Shown piece after piece: positions 33,608 to 40,824 of a stretch of 64,000 bases of DNA (the stretch's first letter is position 1; each line of letters opens with the position of its first letter). This stretch comes from Halorubellus litoreus. GTDB lineage: Archaea; Halobacteriota; Halobacteria; Halobacteriales; Natrialbaceae. The notes under the pieces are model-generated. The model saw only the letters and a program-made list of their open reading frames with translations, had not been told where the DNA came from and did not search any database. Location: NCBI RefSeq assembly GCF_037081675.1, contig NZ_JAZAQL010000003.1:62001-126000 (forward strand), written 5' to 3'. The position numbers and the translations under genes were made by a program.

Positions 33608-34273
33608 TCACTCCTCGACGGTGGCGGCGACCTCGCGGGGGCGCGTCGCGTTCTCGACGAAGTGCTTCACGATGCGTTCCTCGGCGCGATGCAGCGTCTC
33701 GCTGCACGTCGACTTCGCGATACCGACCGCGTCCGCGAGCTCGGTGAGCGTCGTGCCGCGGGGCGTGTCGTAGTAGCCGCGGTCGACGGCCTCGCTGACG
33801 AGCCGCCACTGGCGTTCCGTGAGCGGTGACTCGGGCGCGTCCACGCGCTCGCGGAGCTCCTCGACCTCGAAGGGGATGCCGAACGCGTCGAGTTTCGTGA
33901 CGAGCTCCGAGAGCGTCTCGCGGGTCGTCGTGAGCTCCCACGTCGCGTCGCCGTCCTGGATGTCGAACGGCATCTCCACGGGGAGCCCGCTGCCGCGCGC
34001 GGCGAACAACAGCATCGGTTCCCGCGTCCGGAACTGTACCATCGCGGTGTTCCCGTGGTGTTCGAGGAGTTCCACGGACTCCAGGGTGTCGTGGTCGGTC
34101 ATGTCCTCGACGACGGCGAGCAGTTCCTCCGCGGTTATCTCCGCGACGCCGACGCCGGCGTCGTCGTCGGTGACGGCGGCGACGATGGTCACCTCCGCGT
34201 CGGGGTAGCGTCGAGAGATCTCGCCGATCCAGATGTGCTCCGGGATCGAGAGCGTGAGGCGGGCTTCGGGCAT
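33608..34273 (-). CDS. Bat-type helix-turn-helix regulator (HTH_10)
   Basis: A 221-residue haloarchaeal regulator. The N-terminal 140 residues are a ligand or redox-sensing beta-rich domain starting MPEARLTLSIPEHIWIG; no cysteine cluster is present. The C-terminal HTH_10 domain is typical (LTERQWRLVSEAVDRGYYDTPRGTTLTELADAVGIAKST). NarO and DmsR of haloarchaea belong to this broad superfamily. The gene lies between the DUF2249 and radical SAM genes. Two CGAA-N4-TTCG-like boxes lie in its upstream region, and similar boxes precede both neighbours, so it probably binds them; that is inference. Confidence 0.88.
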   Translation of the reverse strand: MPEARLTLSIPEHIWIGEISRRYPDAEVTIVAAVTDDDAGVGVAEITAEELLAVVEDMTDHDTLESVELLEHHGNTAMVQFRTREPMLLFAARGSGLPVEMPFDIQDGDATWELTTTRETLSELVTKLDAFGIPFEVEELRERVDAPESPLTERQWRLVSEAVDRGYYDTPRGTTLTELADAVGIAKSTCSETLHRAEERIVKHFVENATRPREVAATVEE

Positions 34274-34276
34274 CTG

Positions 34277-34299
34277 TGAACGTGTTCGGCTACGAACAC
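34277..34299. promoter_or_regulatory. Overlapping half-operators at the bat-regulator start
   Basis: TGAACGTGTTCG (34277-34288) matches CGAA-N4-TTCG with one mismatch and overlaps the perfect inverted repeat GTGTTCG-GCTA-CGAACAC (34282-34299). Both lie within 26 bases of the start codon at 34273, where a bound regulator would block initiation. Autorepression is a reasonable inference. Confidence 0.4.
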
Positions 34300-34316
34300 C
34301 ACGCCCCTGTCGGTTT

Positions 34317-34334
34317 AGCCGAACATGTTCGGCT
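34317..34334. promoter_or_regulatory. Perfect 18-bp palindrome with CGAA-N4-TTCG core
   Basis: AGCCGAACATGTTCGGCT is exactly self-complementary. Its core CGAACATGTTCG (34320-34331) is the NarO-type box. It lies 44-61 bases before the bat-regulator start, next to a weak TATA-like CTAAAC on the coding strand. It is the strongest regulatory palindrome in the window. Confidence 0.6.
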
Positions 34335-34395
34335 CGGTCTCGCTGGGTGGGATGACAGTGGTGGCGTGGACGCCGATCCGCGGTGGCGCTCGCGG

Positions 34396-34680
34396 TCAGG
34401 TCGGCGACCAGATGGCGGTGTAGACCGTGCCGTCGTCGGCCTCGACGTGCTCGTACGCGAACCCGCGGTCGTCGAGCTTCGGGAACAGATGTTGCGGAAC
34501 GCGGTCGTTCGCCTGCACGAGCGTCGCGTCGTCGGCGAGCGCCGCGAGCCGTTCGAGCGTCTCCGTGAGCGGTTCCGGTGGCGGGAGCTCTCGGACGTCG
34601 AGGTACTCGCGGTCGCGGTCCGCGGGCACGTGAGTGTCGGCGAGCAACCCGTCCACCTGCGGTGGTTCTCCCGTGGGCAT
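34396..34680 (-). CDS. DUF2249-domain protein
   Basis: A 94-residue protein. The DUF2249 core runs YLDVRELPPPEPLTETLERL, LVQANDRVPQHLFPKLDDRG and FAYEHVEADDGTVYTAIW. The family has a small TusA-like alpha/beta fold and is often found beside denitrification or haem genes. The bat-type regulator and AhbD/NirJ-like enzyme downstream, and the CGAA-N4-TTCG box upstream, fit that pattern. The TusA cysteine is absent, so sulfur transfer is unlikely. Confidence 0.82.
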   Translation of the reverse strand: MPTGEPPQVDGLLADTHVPADRDREYLDVRELPPPEPLTETLERLAALADDATLVQANDRVPQHLFPKLDDRGFAYEHVEADDGTVYTAIWSPT

Positions 34681-34718
34681 ACGTCACCGTTCACGCGCCG
34701 TACCCGGGAAGCTTGCCC

Positions 34719-34730
34719 CGAACGCGTTCG
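34719..34730. promoter_or_regulatory. CGAA-N4-TTCG operator before the DUF2249 gene
   Basis: CGAACGCGTTCG lies 39-50 bases before the ATG at 34680, the same offset as at the radical SAM gene. It also lies upstream of the divergent deaminase gene (start 34789). This word can arise by chance in GC-rich coding DNA, but here it is intergenic and correctly spaced. Confidence 0.5.
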
Positions 34731-34788
34731 CCGCGCTCCCCCGGCACGACGACCCACGTTTTTCTCGACGGTGGCCGTACCGCTGCAC

Positions 34789-35247
34789 GTGACCGACCTC
34801 GACGACTTCGACCACGAGCGACACGTGCGCGAGGCGTTCGAACTGGCGCGCGAGGCCACAGCACGCGGTGACGAACCGTTCGGGAGCGTGCTCGTTCGCG
34901 ACGACGCGGTCGTGATGCGCGAGTCGAACCGCGTGAACACCGCCGACGACGTCCGCCGACACCCAGAACTCCACCTCGCGCATCGTGCGTGCCGCGAGCT
35001 GGACGCGAGCGAGCGCGCCGAGACGGTGATGTACACGAGCACCGAACCGTGCCCGATGTGCGCCGGCGGCATGCGGACCGCCGGATTCGCGCGCGTCGTC
35101 TACAGCGTCGCCGGCGACGAGATCGGCGACTTCACCGGCGAGCACCCGCCGGTCCGCGCCGCGACCATCCTCGGCGACCGGACGACGGTACAGGGACCGG
35201 TGCTGAACGACCAGGGCCGCGCGATACACGAGGCGTTCGACTGGTAG
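34789..35247 (+). CDS. Nucleoside/cytosine-type deaminase (CDA superfamily)
   Basis: A 152-residue zinc deaminase. The zinc site is H-P-E (His58, Glu60; an HxE motif in RRHPELHLAHRA) and PCPMC (Cys88, Cys91), as in guanine deaminases and related nucleoside deaminases. The start is judged to be the GTG at 34789 (a GTG at 34771 is possible), because a T-rich TATA-like stretch (GTTTTTCT, about 34758-34765) lies about 24-31 bases upstream and homologues begin near here. It is transcribed divergently from the DUF2249 gene. The exact base acted on cannot be told. Confidence 0.85.
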   Translation: MTDLDDFDHERHVREAFELAREATARGDEPFGSVLVRDDAVVMRESNRVNTADDVRRHPELHLAHRACRELDASERAETVMYTSTEPCPMCAGGMRTAGFARVVYSVAGDEIGDFTGEHPPVRAATILGDRTTVQGPVLNDQGRAIHEAFDW

Positions 35248-35385
35248 CGACGCGCTCGCCGCACGCCCCTCGACACCCGGAGCGAGATGGCGTTCGCCCG
35301 GCACCTGCGACCGGGACGGACCATCTCGGGCGACCGACACCGACGCCCTGGACGGCCCGAGGCGGCTGGTGGTCGTCCCGGGTTA

Positions 35386-37524
35386 CTACGGTGGTTCCTC
35401 GGTCCGGCCGGGAACGCCACGGCCGGCGTAGAAGTCGCCGTTCCAGTGACTGATCCAGATCTCCTGGTTCGCGGCGTACAGCGCGTCGGCAGTGACGAAC
35501 CGGTCGTCGGCGACCGACCACTCGTCCGCGCCGGTGTCGTACGCGACGGCCTGGTTGTACACTGCCGCCTGCCCGAACTCGCCGCCGGCCTTCGGGGGCA
35601 GCGGGAGCGCGTGCTCGGCGTTCGCGTTCCGCGACGGCGGGCGTTCCGCGCGCTGGAGGCGTCCGCGGTTGAGCGTTCCATCGAAGAACGACGCGTACTG
35701 CTCGCCGACGTCCGCGTCGAGGACGGCGTCGGCCGCGTTCAGGCCACCGGTGACGTCGCCGACGTCGCGGGCGGTGTACCGGTAGACGTCGTCGTCGGCG
35801 TTCGACGCGAACGTCCCCGCGTCGGCGTCGTAGAGGTCGTCGGTCAGGTAGCCGAGCGCGTCCGCGGCGAGACCGGTACGGTCGACGCCGTCGAGTTCGC
35901 TCGCCCACGTCAGCCCCTGGACGACCGCGCCCTGCGTCGCCGCCTGATTCTGCGCGCTTCCGGCGACCCGGCCGTCGCCGTCGACGTTCGCCGCGACCTC
36001 GTCCGCGAGCGCGTTCGCCCACGACGCGGTCATCGACTCAAGGTCGCTCGAGCCCGCCTGCGTCCCGTACCACGCGGCCGCGCCGAGCGCGAGCCCGAGG
36101 TCCCGCGTCGACCCCATCGAGACGACGTCGCTCGGCTCGAACGCGTTCATCGTCGTCTTCGCCATCCCGTCAGTGAGTTGCTGTACCTTGTTCGCGGGAA
36201 TGAGCGGCTCGGGGTTCACGTACCCGAACCAGCCGTTCTGCGCGAGGCTGTTCAGGTTCGAGAGGAACCACAGCATCGAGAGGTGGTGCTTCGGGCGGGT
36301 CGTGGAGTCGGTCACCTCGCCCGTCCCCGGTTTGAACCCGGAGACGAGTTGCAGCGAGTCGCCCTTCGTGAGCGCGCCGTTCCCGTCGGGGCCGCCCGCG
36401 ATGAGCGTCGCGTTCACGCCGATCTGCGCGAGCGTCGTCAGCATCTGCGCGCGGAACTTCGCCGCGAGCCCCGGCGGGAGCACGTCGAAGTGCGACTCGA
36501 AGTTCTTCGCCCACGTCACGCCCTTCAGGTGCGTCCACGCCACCGACGACGGGCTGACGGTCTTCGAGGACTTGGACATGTCCCACTTCAGCGTCGAGGC
36601 ATCCGGCCGACCGTCTCCGCTATCGAACACGGGCTGCTGGGTGAAGTGCGGGTCGCCCTCCGTGAACGGCGCCATGTTCAGGTTCGGGTTCGCGATGGGA
36701 GGCTTCTCGACGTCAGCCGCTTCCAGCATCGCAGGCACGCGCTTCTCGAAGGCCTGCTGCTGTTGTTCGTTGTGCGGGAACTGGACGCCGTTCCCGCTCA
36801 TCGCGATGTTCGTGCTCATGTTGTACAGCGAGTACCAGTAGGAATCGAGCGTCGCGTCGAACCACTGGTACGCCGCCTCGCCGTCACCCCCGCCGCCGCC
36901 GTCGCCGAGGCCCGCGGCGGCGAGCTGGCGGGCGAGCGCGGTCGCTTCGGCGTCGCTCTCGACGTCGCTGGGGTCGGTCGTCCCCGGGCCGCCCTCCGAC
37001 GCCTCGACGACGACGATACCGGTCATGCCGAGGCCGCGGTGGGGCGTGCAGTAGTAGTTGTGGACGCCCGGCGTCTCGAACGTGTGCTCGAACGACTCGC
37101 CGGCGGAGAGGACGCCGGAGTCGAACGCGCTCGCGTCCTCGGGAACGCGCCCTGGCTGGCCGTTTTCCTCGTGGTAGGCGGTGACCGAGTGCGAGCCGCC
37201 CTCGATGGTCCACTCGACGGTCGCGCCTTGCTCGACCCAGACGACGGCGGGCGTGAACACGAACTGGCCGGCGCCCTGGTCACGCTCGAGGGTCGCCGCG
37301 GTCACGCTCGGTGCCGACTCGAGGTCGTCCGGACCGCCGAGGACGTCCGCGCCCGGTGGCGCACCGCCGCCGCCGCTAGTCGTCGTCGCGGCATCGGTCT
37401 CCGTCGGTTCCTCCGTGTCGGCCGCTGTCTCCGTCTCGCGGAATCCGGTCGTGCATCCGGCGAGGCCCGTCACCGTGGCGATACCGCCGAACCTGATGAG
37501 CGTCCGCCTATCGATGTCGTGCAT
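35386..37524 (-). CDS. Type-1 copper (plastocyanin-like) domain fused to a large uncharacterised domain
   Basis: A 712-residue surface lipoprotein. A Tat/lipobox N-terminus (DRRTLIRFGG...LAGC, Cys24) and a Thr/Glu linker lead to a halocyanin-like domain (about 75-175) whose copper ligands are visible: His112 (GGSHSV), Cys159 (YYCTPH), His162 and Met167. After another linker comes a domain of about 490 residues (from about 220) rich in Trp, Asn and helical segments (WFDATLDSYWYSLYNMS, KHHLSMLWFLSNLN, DLGLALGAAAWYGTQAG) that I do not recognise. The start is the ATG at 37524 (a GTG at 37533 is in frame). An HxlR regulator gene lies upstream on the same strand, with a perfect inverted repeat between them. 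Confidence 0.8.
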   Translation of the reverse strand: MHDIDRRTLIRFGGIATVTGLAGCTTGFRETETAADTEEPTETDAATTTSGGGGAPPGADVLGGPDDLESAPSVTAATLERDQGAGQFVFTPAVVWVEQGATVEWTIEGGSHSVTAYHEENGQPGRVPEDASAFDSGVLSAGESFEHTFETPGVHNYYCTPHRGLGMTGIVVVEASEGGPGTTDPSDVESDAEATALARQLAAAGLGDGGGGGDGEAAYQWFDATLDSYWYSLYNMSTNIAMSGNGVQFPHNEQQQQAFEKRVPAMLEAADVEKPPIANPNLNMAPFTEGDPHFTQQPVFDSGDGRPDASTLKWDMSKSSKTVSPSSVAWTHLKGVTWAKNFESHFDVLPPGLAAKFRAQMLTTLAQIGVNATLIAGGPDGNGALTKGDSLQLVSGFKPGTGEVTDSTTRPKHHLSMLWFLSNLNSLAQNGWFGYVNPEPLIPANKVQQLTDGMAKTTMNAFEPSDVVSMGSTRDLGLALGAAAWYGTQAGSSDLESMTASWANALADEVAANVDGDGRVAGSAQNQAATQGAVVQGLTWASELDGVDRTGLAADALGYLTDDLYDADAGTFASNADDDVYRYTARDVGDVTGGLNAADAVLDADVGEQYASFFDGTLNRGRLQRAERPPSRNANAEHALPLPPKAGGEFGQAAVYNQAVAYDTGADEWSVADDRFVTADALYAANQEIWISHWNGDFYAGRGVPGRTEEPP

Positions 37525-37549
37525 GGTAACCACTCGAAACTGGGTGAGG

Positions 37550-37562
37550 AGTCGTAATTAAT
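37550..37562 (-). promoter_or_regulatory. TATA-like box of the copper-domain gene
   Basis: CGTAATTAATC on the plus strand reads GATTAATTACG on the coding strand, about 27-37 bases before the ATG at 37524. Confidence 0.45.
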
Positions 37563-37569
37563 CTCAGCC

Positions 37570-37589
37570 AACCGAGCGGTTACTCGGTT
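37570..37589. promoter_or_regulatory. Inverted repeat upstream of the copper-domain gene
   Basis: AACCGAG-CGGTTA-CTCGGTT has perfect 7-base arms directly upstream of the TATA-like box. It also contains the directly repeated word CGGTTAC. The next gene upstream on this strand is the HxlR regulator, whose own promoter carries a related GTTAC/GTAAC inverted repeat. Confidence 0.5.
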
Positions 37590-37676
37590 ACGTCTACGAA
37601 ACCGCAATAGTAAACGGTCGTCAGCCGGAGGATTTCCAGTTATATTTTCGATGTTTTTGGACGTTCCGCGACTCGA

Positions 37677-38069
37677 CTACCCACCGTCCGCGTCCGCCGG
37701 TTCCTCCAGATGCTCGTTCCCCCAGTCCCGCATCGCGTACACGACCGAATCCAGCGACGCACCCAGATCCGTCAGCGAGTACTGGACCCGAACCGGCTTC
37801 TCGCTGACGATATCGCGGTCCACGAGCCCGTGCTCCTCCAGGTCGTCCAGGCTCTCGGATAGCACCTTGCTGGAGATGCCGTCGACGCGGACCTCGAGCT
37901 CGTTGAACCCTGCCGGCCCACCCTCCATCAGGCGATGGAGGATGACCGGATGCCACTTCTTCCCGATGAGCGTGGCGGTCGTGGTGATCGGACACCAGTC
38001 CTCGCCCGCACACCAGACCGGCAGCCGCTCCTCCGCCGGCGCCGTCGACGATTGCTCCTCCTCGCTCAT
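37677..38069 (-). CDS. HxlR-family transcriptional regulator
   Basis: A 130-residue winged-helix regulator. The family hallmark is CPITTTATLIGKKWHPVILHRL with the N-terminal redox-type cysteine (the CPI Cys), preceded by a second Cys in PVWCAGEDW. The recognition part is FNELEVRVDGISSKVLSESLDDLEEHGLV. HxlR proteins often sense quinones, aldehydes or disulfide stress through that cysteine. A GTG start at 38093 would add eight residues, but ATG 38069 is more typical. It is a likely regulator of itself and of the copper-domain gene downstream, judging from the inverted repeats at both promoters. Confidence 0.92.
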   Translation of the reverse strand: MSEEEQSSTAPAEERLPVWCAGEDWCPITTTATLIGKKWHPVILHRLMEGGPAGFNELEVRVDGISSKVLSESLDDLEEHGLVDRDIVSEKPVRVQYSLTDLGASLDSVVYAMRDWGNEHLEEPADADGG

Positions 38070-38117
38070 GACCCGCCCTACGGACGCGACCACGTTAACG
38101 GTTACCCTACCCTATCA

Positions 38118-38134
38118 AGTTACGAGACGTAACT
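38118..38134. promoter_or_regulatory. Inverted repeat upstream of the HxlR gene
   Basis: AGTTACG-AGA-CGTAACT has perfect 7-base arms and lies 49-65 bases before the ATG at 38069, next to a weak TATA-like CTTGATAGG (coding strand). The GTTAC/GTAAC words recur near the copper-domain gene and just downstream here (GTTACC at 38101), consistent with an HxlR operator. Confidence 0.45.
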
Positions 38135-38900
38135 CCAAACCGTCGGACGATGGTCGTCCGCCGGTCGATTCACCAGGATTGAACGAGCGATTCACTTTTG
38201 ACCCTCCACCTGCAACGCTCATACGGTACTCCGAGTCGCCCGTGTTCGCGCGACTGGCACCCCACTCTCGTCGCGCAACCGGTCGGAGTGCCAAGCCTGC
38301 CGAGGCACCGACACCACCCCGTCGGTGCCTCATCCCACCCCATCCACCCCCGGCGTCCATCAGTCGGACGCCATCTACGGCCGCGTCGGGTCCGCCGACG
38401 CGGCACCACCCCACCCCACTTTCGTTCGGTTCTCAACGACCCAGAGAGGACGACGACCACCGGGTTCGTCCGCTGGACACGAACGCCTACGGGGTCGTTC
38501 CCACGGCGCTGGAACGACCCCGGGAGCCTACCTTACACCGACACCGAGGTTCACGTGGGGCGGCGGACGACGTTCCATCGCCTGGTCAGCGAACCCGGTC
38601 GTCGGTCGTGTCGGGAGCGCCGCCGGCGTCCGGGACGGAAGGGTCGAACGACCCTGTCGTCCGCCCGACCCCATCTCGACGGTGGCGTCCGCGACAGAGA
38701 CGCCGCGTTCGTTCCCCGAACCGTGGTGGGGGCCGCGGAACGAAGCGAAGCGTCACTCGGAACGCGACCGAACTGAGTTCGTCCCACGCCGACGCGTCGA
38801 AGGACGCGTCTCTCTCCGTTCGGTCGCGCTATCTGTGCCGTCGAACTACGACTGAACCAGCGCGTGCCACATGTGATGGCGAGCGGAGACGAACGAGGGG
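38135..38900. other. Gene-free stretch of about 770 bp
   Basis: The reading frames here have amino-acid use unlike real haloarchaeal proteins (Arg, Ser, Thr, His and Pro rich, few acidic residues), so I accept none as a gene. The sequence is rich in CCACCCC- and CCGAC-type runs without clear repeats. It may be decayed DNA or a long untranslated region. No mobile-element ends were noticed. Confidence 0.4.
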
Positions 38901-39707
38901 TCACTCGGTCGCGTCGGCGACGCGGGCCTCGACGAACTCCCTGAATCGGTCGGGGTCGACGTCGCACTCGACCGCGGGCTTGAACCCGCCGAGGTGCGTG
39001 CCGTGCGCGCCGCCACGGACCGGGTCGAGGACGCGCGCGACGTCGTCCGCCATGTAGTAGTTCGGGCCGACGCGGTGGTCGCTCAGGCGGACGGCGCGGT
39101 CGAGGCGGCCGCCGGGTTCGCGCCCGGGGACGACGACGACGGACTCGGGTCTGTCCGTGAACTCGGGGTCGTGGTAGTAGAGGCTGCCGTGGGCCGCGTA
39201 GCGTCTGGCGTGCGCGTTCTCGGGGTGCGAGTCGAGGACGTCGGCGACCGCGTCGTCGTCCATTCCGGGCTGGAGGACGGTCGGGGATGCGGCGACCGTG
39301 AGGTACCCGAATAGGTACCGGTGCTTCAGGTCGTTCTCGGGGCCGCGGAAGCCGCCGTAGAACGCGACGACGTCGCCGGCGTCGAGGGCCGCGAGCGTGG
39401 AGACGTACGGTGGTCGGTGTTCGCCGTAGGTGAGCGCGTCGAGGTTCGGGTCGCGGTGGACCGCGTGGTCCTCGACGTCGGCCGCGTCCGTCACCCAGTC
39501 GCCCTCGCTGCCGGGTCGGATGCCGTCGATGAGCGACGCTAGGGAGCCGTCGCCGTGGCGTCGCGGGAGCGACCCGTAGGTCGCCGGCTCGGTCGTCGCG
39601 CCCTTCTCCGGGATGGGGACGTACTCGAACCGGCCGGCGTCGTCGACGCGCGGGACGGGTCGAACGTTCCCGGTGTCCGCGCCGACGCCACAGAGGACGA
39701 CTGTCAT
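38901..39707 (-). CDS. Nmad3 (nucleotide modification-associated domain 3) protein
   Basis: A 268-residue protein beginning MTVVLCGVGADTGN. The family pattern continues with FEYVPIPEK, DPNLDALTYGEH, GDVVAFYGGFR, RYLFGYLTV and HGSLYYHDPEF. Nmad domains were named from bioinformatic association with phage and DNA-modification gene sets; a biochemical role is not established. Here no DNA methylase or restriction gene is adjacent, so it seems to act alone or elsewhere. The start at 39707 is the first ATG before the conserved LCGVGADTGN strand. Confidence 0.75.
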   Translation of the reverse strand: MTVVLCGVGADTGNVRPVPRVDDAGRFEYVPIPEKGATTEPATYGSLPRRHGDGSLASLIDGIRPGSEGDWVTDAADVEDHAVHRDPNLDALTYGEHRPPYVSTLAALDAGDVVAFYGGFRGPENDLKHRYLFGYLTVAASPTVLQPGMDDDAVADVLDSHPENAHARRYAAHGSLYYHDPEFTDRPESVVVVPGREPGGRLDRAVRLSDHRVGPNYYMADDVARVLDPVRGGAHGTHLGGFKPAVECDVDPDRFREFVEARVADATE

Positions 39708-39877
39708 GCGACCGTCGACGCGCTCGGTGTACTTATGACCGCGGACCTCGGCGCGTCGGCGTGCTGGCGCGCCAGTCGGGCGTCGCGACGAGCGCCGGTG
39801 ACGACGCGGACCACCCCCGAGGACAGAGTATTGGGAATAGAAGACAATACTATAGCGCTGGAGCACCGAGATGTGGT

Positions 39878-40774
39878 ATGCGCGCCGTCATCGCCACCGA
39901 CCTCTCCGACGCCATGGACACCGCCATCGAATCACGCGTGTGCCTCGAATGCCTCGCCCGCTACGGCATCGACGCCATCGACCTCATCACCGTCACAAGC
40001 CCGAACGTCACCACCGGGATGCCGGGGAGCGACGTCGGGAGCCGCACGAAACGAGCGCTCGAACGACAGGAGCGAACGCTCGAAGCCGAAGGGTTCGACG
40101 TCGACGTCCACGTCGTCCGCGGCACCCCCCACCGGCGCATCAACGGACTCGCCGAACGCGTCCACGCCGACCTCGTCATCGCCGGGTCGCGCGGGCAGAG
40201 CCCGCTCCAGGAGCGCTTCATCGGCGGCACCGCGCGCGACCTCGTCCGGACCACCGTCCGCCCGCTCCTCCTCGAACGCATCCGGCGCGAGACGCCCGAG
40301 GAGCACCACGACGGGACCAGAGACCCCGGCGCCGACGACGTCGAGTACGAGGTCGCCCACGAGCACCTCTTCCGGCGCGTCCTGTACGCGACGGACTTCT
40401 CCGAGAACGCCGAGCGCGCGTTCGAGCAGTTCCGCAACCTCAAGCACGCCACGCAGGAGGCGACGCTCCTGCACGTCACGCCCCCGGACCGACGCGCGGA
40501 CGCCGACGCGATAGCGGACGCCGAAGCGCGTCTCGAAGCGCTCGCGGACGAACTCCGCGAGAAAGGCATCGACGAGGTCACGACGATGGTTCGCTCCGGG
40601 GAGACCACCGCGGAGATACTCGCCGCCGAGCAGGAGGTGAAACCCACGACCGTCCTCCTCGGGTCGCGCGGCCGGAGCCGCATCCGTCGGTTGCTCGTCG
40701 GGTCGACCACCGAAGCCATCGCCCGCCGAAGCAACTGCAACGTCCTCATCGTTCCGCCGTCCGGGACGCGCTGA
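39878..40774 (+). CDS. Universal stress protein, tandem UspA domains
   Basis: A 298-residue protein with two UspA-like domains. The first begins MRAVIATDLSDAMDTAIES and contains CLECLARYG, an unusual Cys pair; its loop IAGSRGQSPLQERFIGGTARDLV keeps the nucleotide-binding G-x2-G type. The second begins RRVLYATDFSENAERAFEQF and ends LLGSRGRSRIRRLLVGSTTEAIA. A TATA-like box (ATACTATAGC, 39847-39856) lies 22-31 bases before the ATG at 39878, supporting this start over the upstream ATG at 39761. Confidence 0.92.
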   Translation: MRAVIATDLSDAMDTAIESRVCLECLARYGIDAIDLITVTSPNVTTGMPGSDVGSRTKRALERQERTLEAEGFDVDVHVVRGTPHRRINGLAERVHADLVIAGSRGQSPLQERFIGGTARDLVRTTVRPLLLERIRRETPEEHHDGTRDPGADDVEYEVAHEHLFRRVLYATDFSENAERAFEQFRNLKHATQEATLLHVTPPDRRADADAIADAEARLEALADELREKGIDEVTTMVRSGETTAEILAAEQEVKPTTVLLGSRGRSRIRRLLVGSTTEAIARRSNCNVLIVPPSGTR

Positions 40775-40824
40775 CGGCGAGCGCGCGGCCCGAACGTCGC
40801 GGACGAAGATGGGGCGAGGCGACG

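Noticed and set aside
34723..34726. Treating the CGAACGCGTTCG box as unique
   Set aside because: GAACGCGTTCG-like words also occur by chance inside GC-rich coding sequence, so I rely on the intergenic position and equal spacing of several boxes, not on the word alone.
38170..38900. Several 60-190-codon frames on both strands
   Set aside because: Amino-acid composition (Arg, Ser, Thr, Pro, His) is unlike the acidic haloarchaeal proteins and no motif is present.
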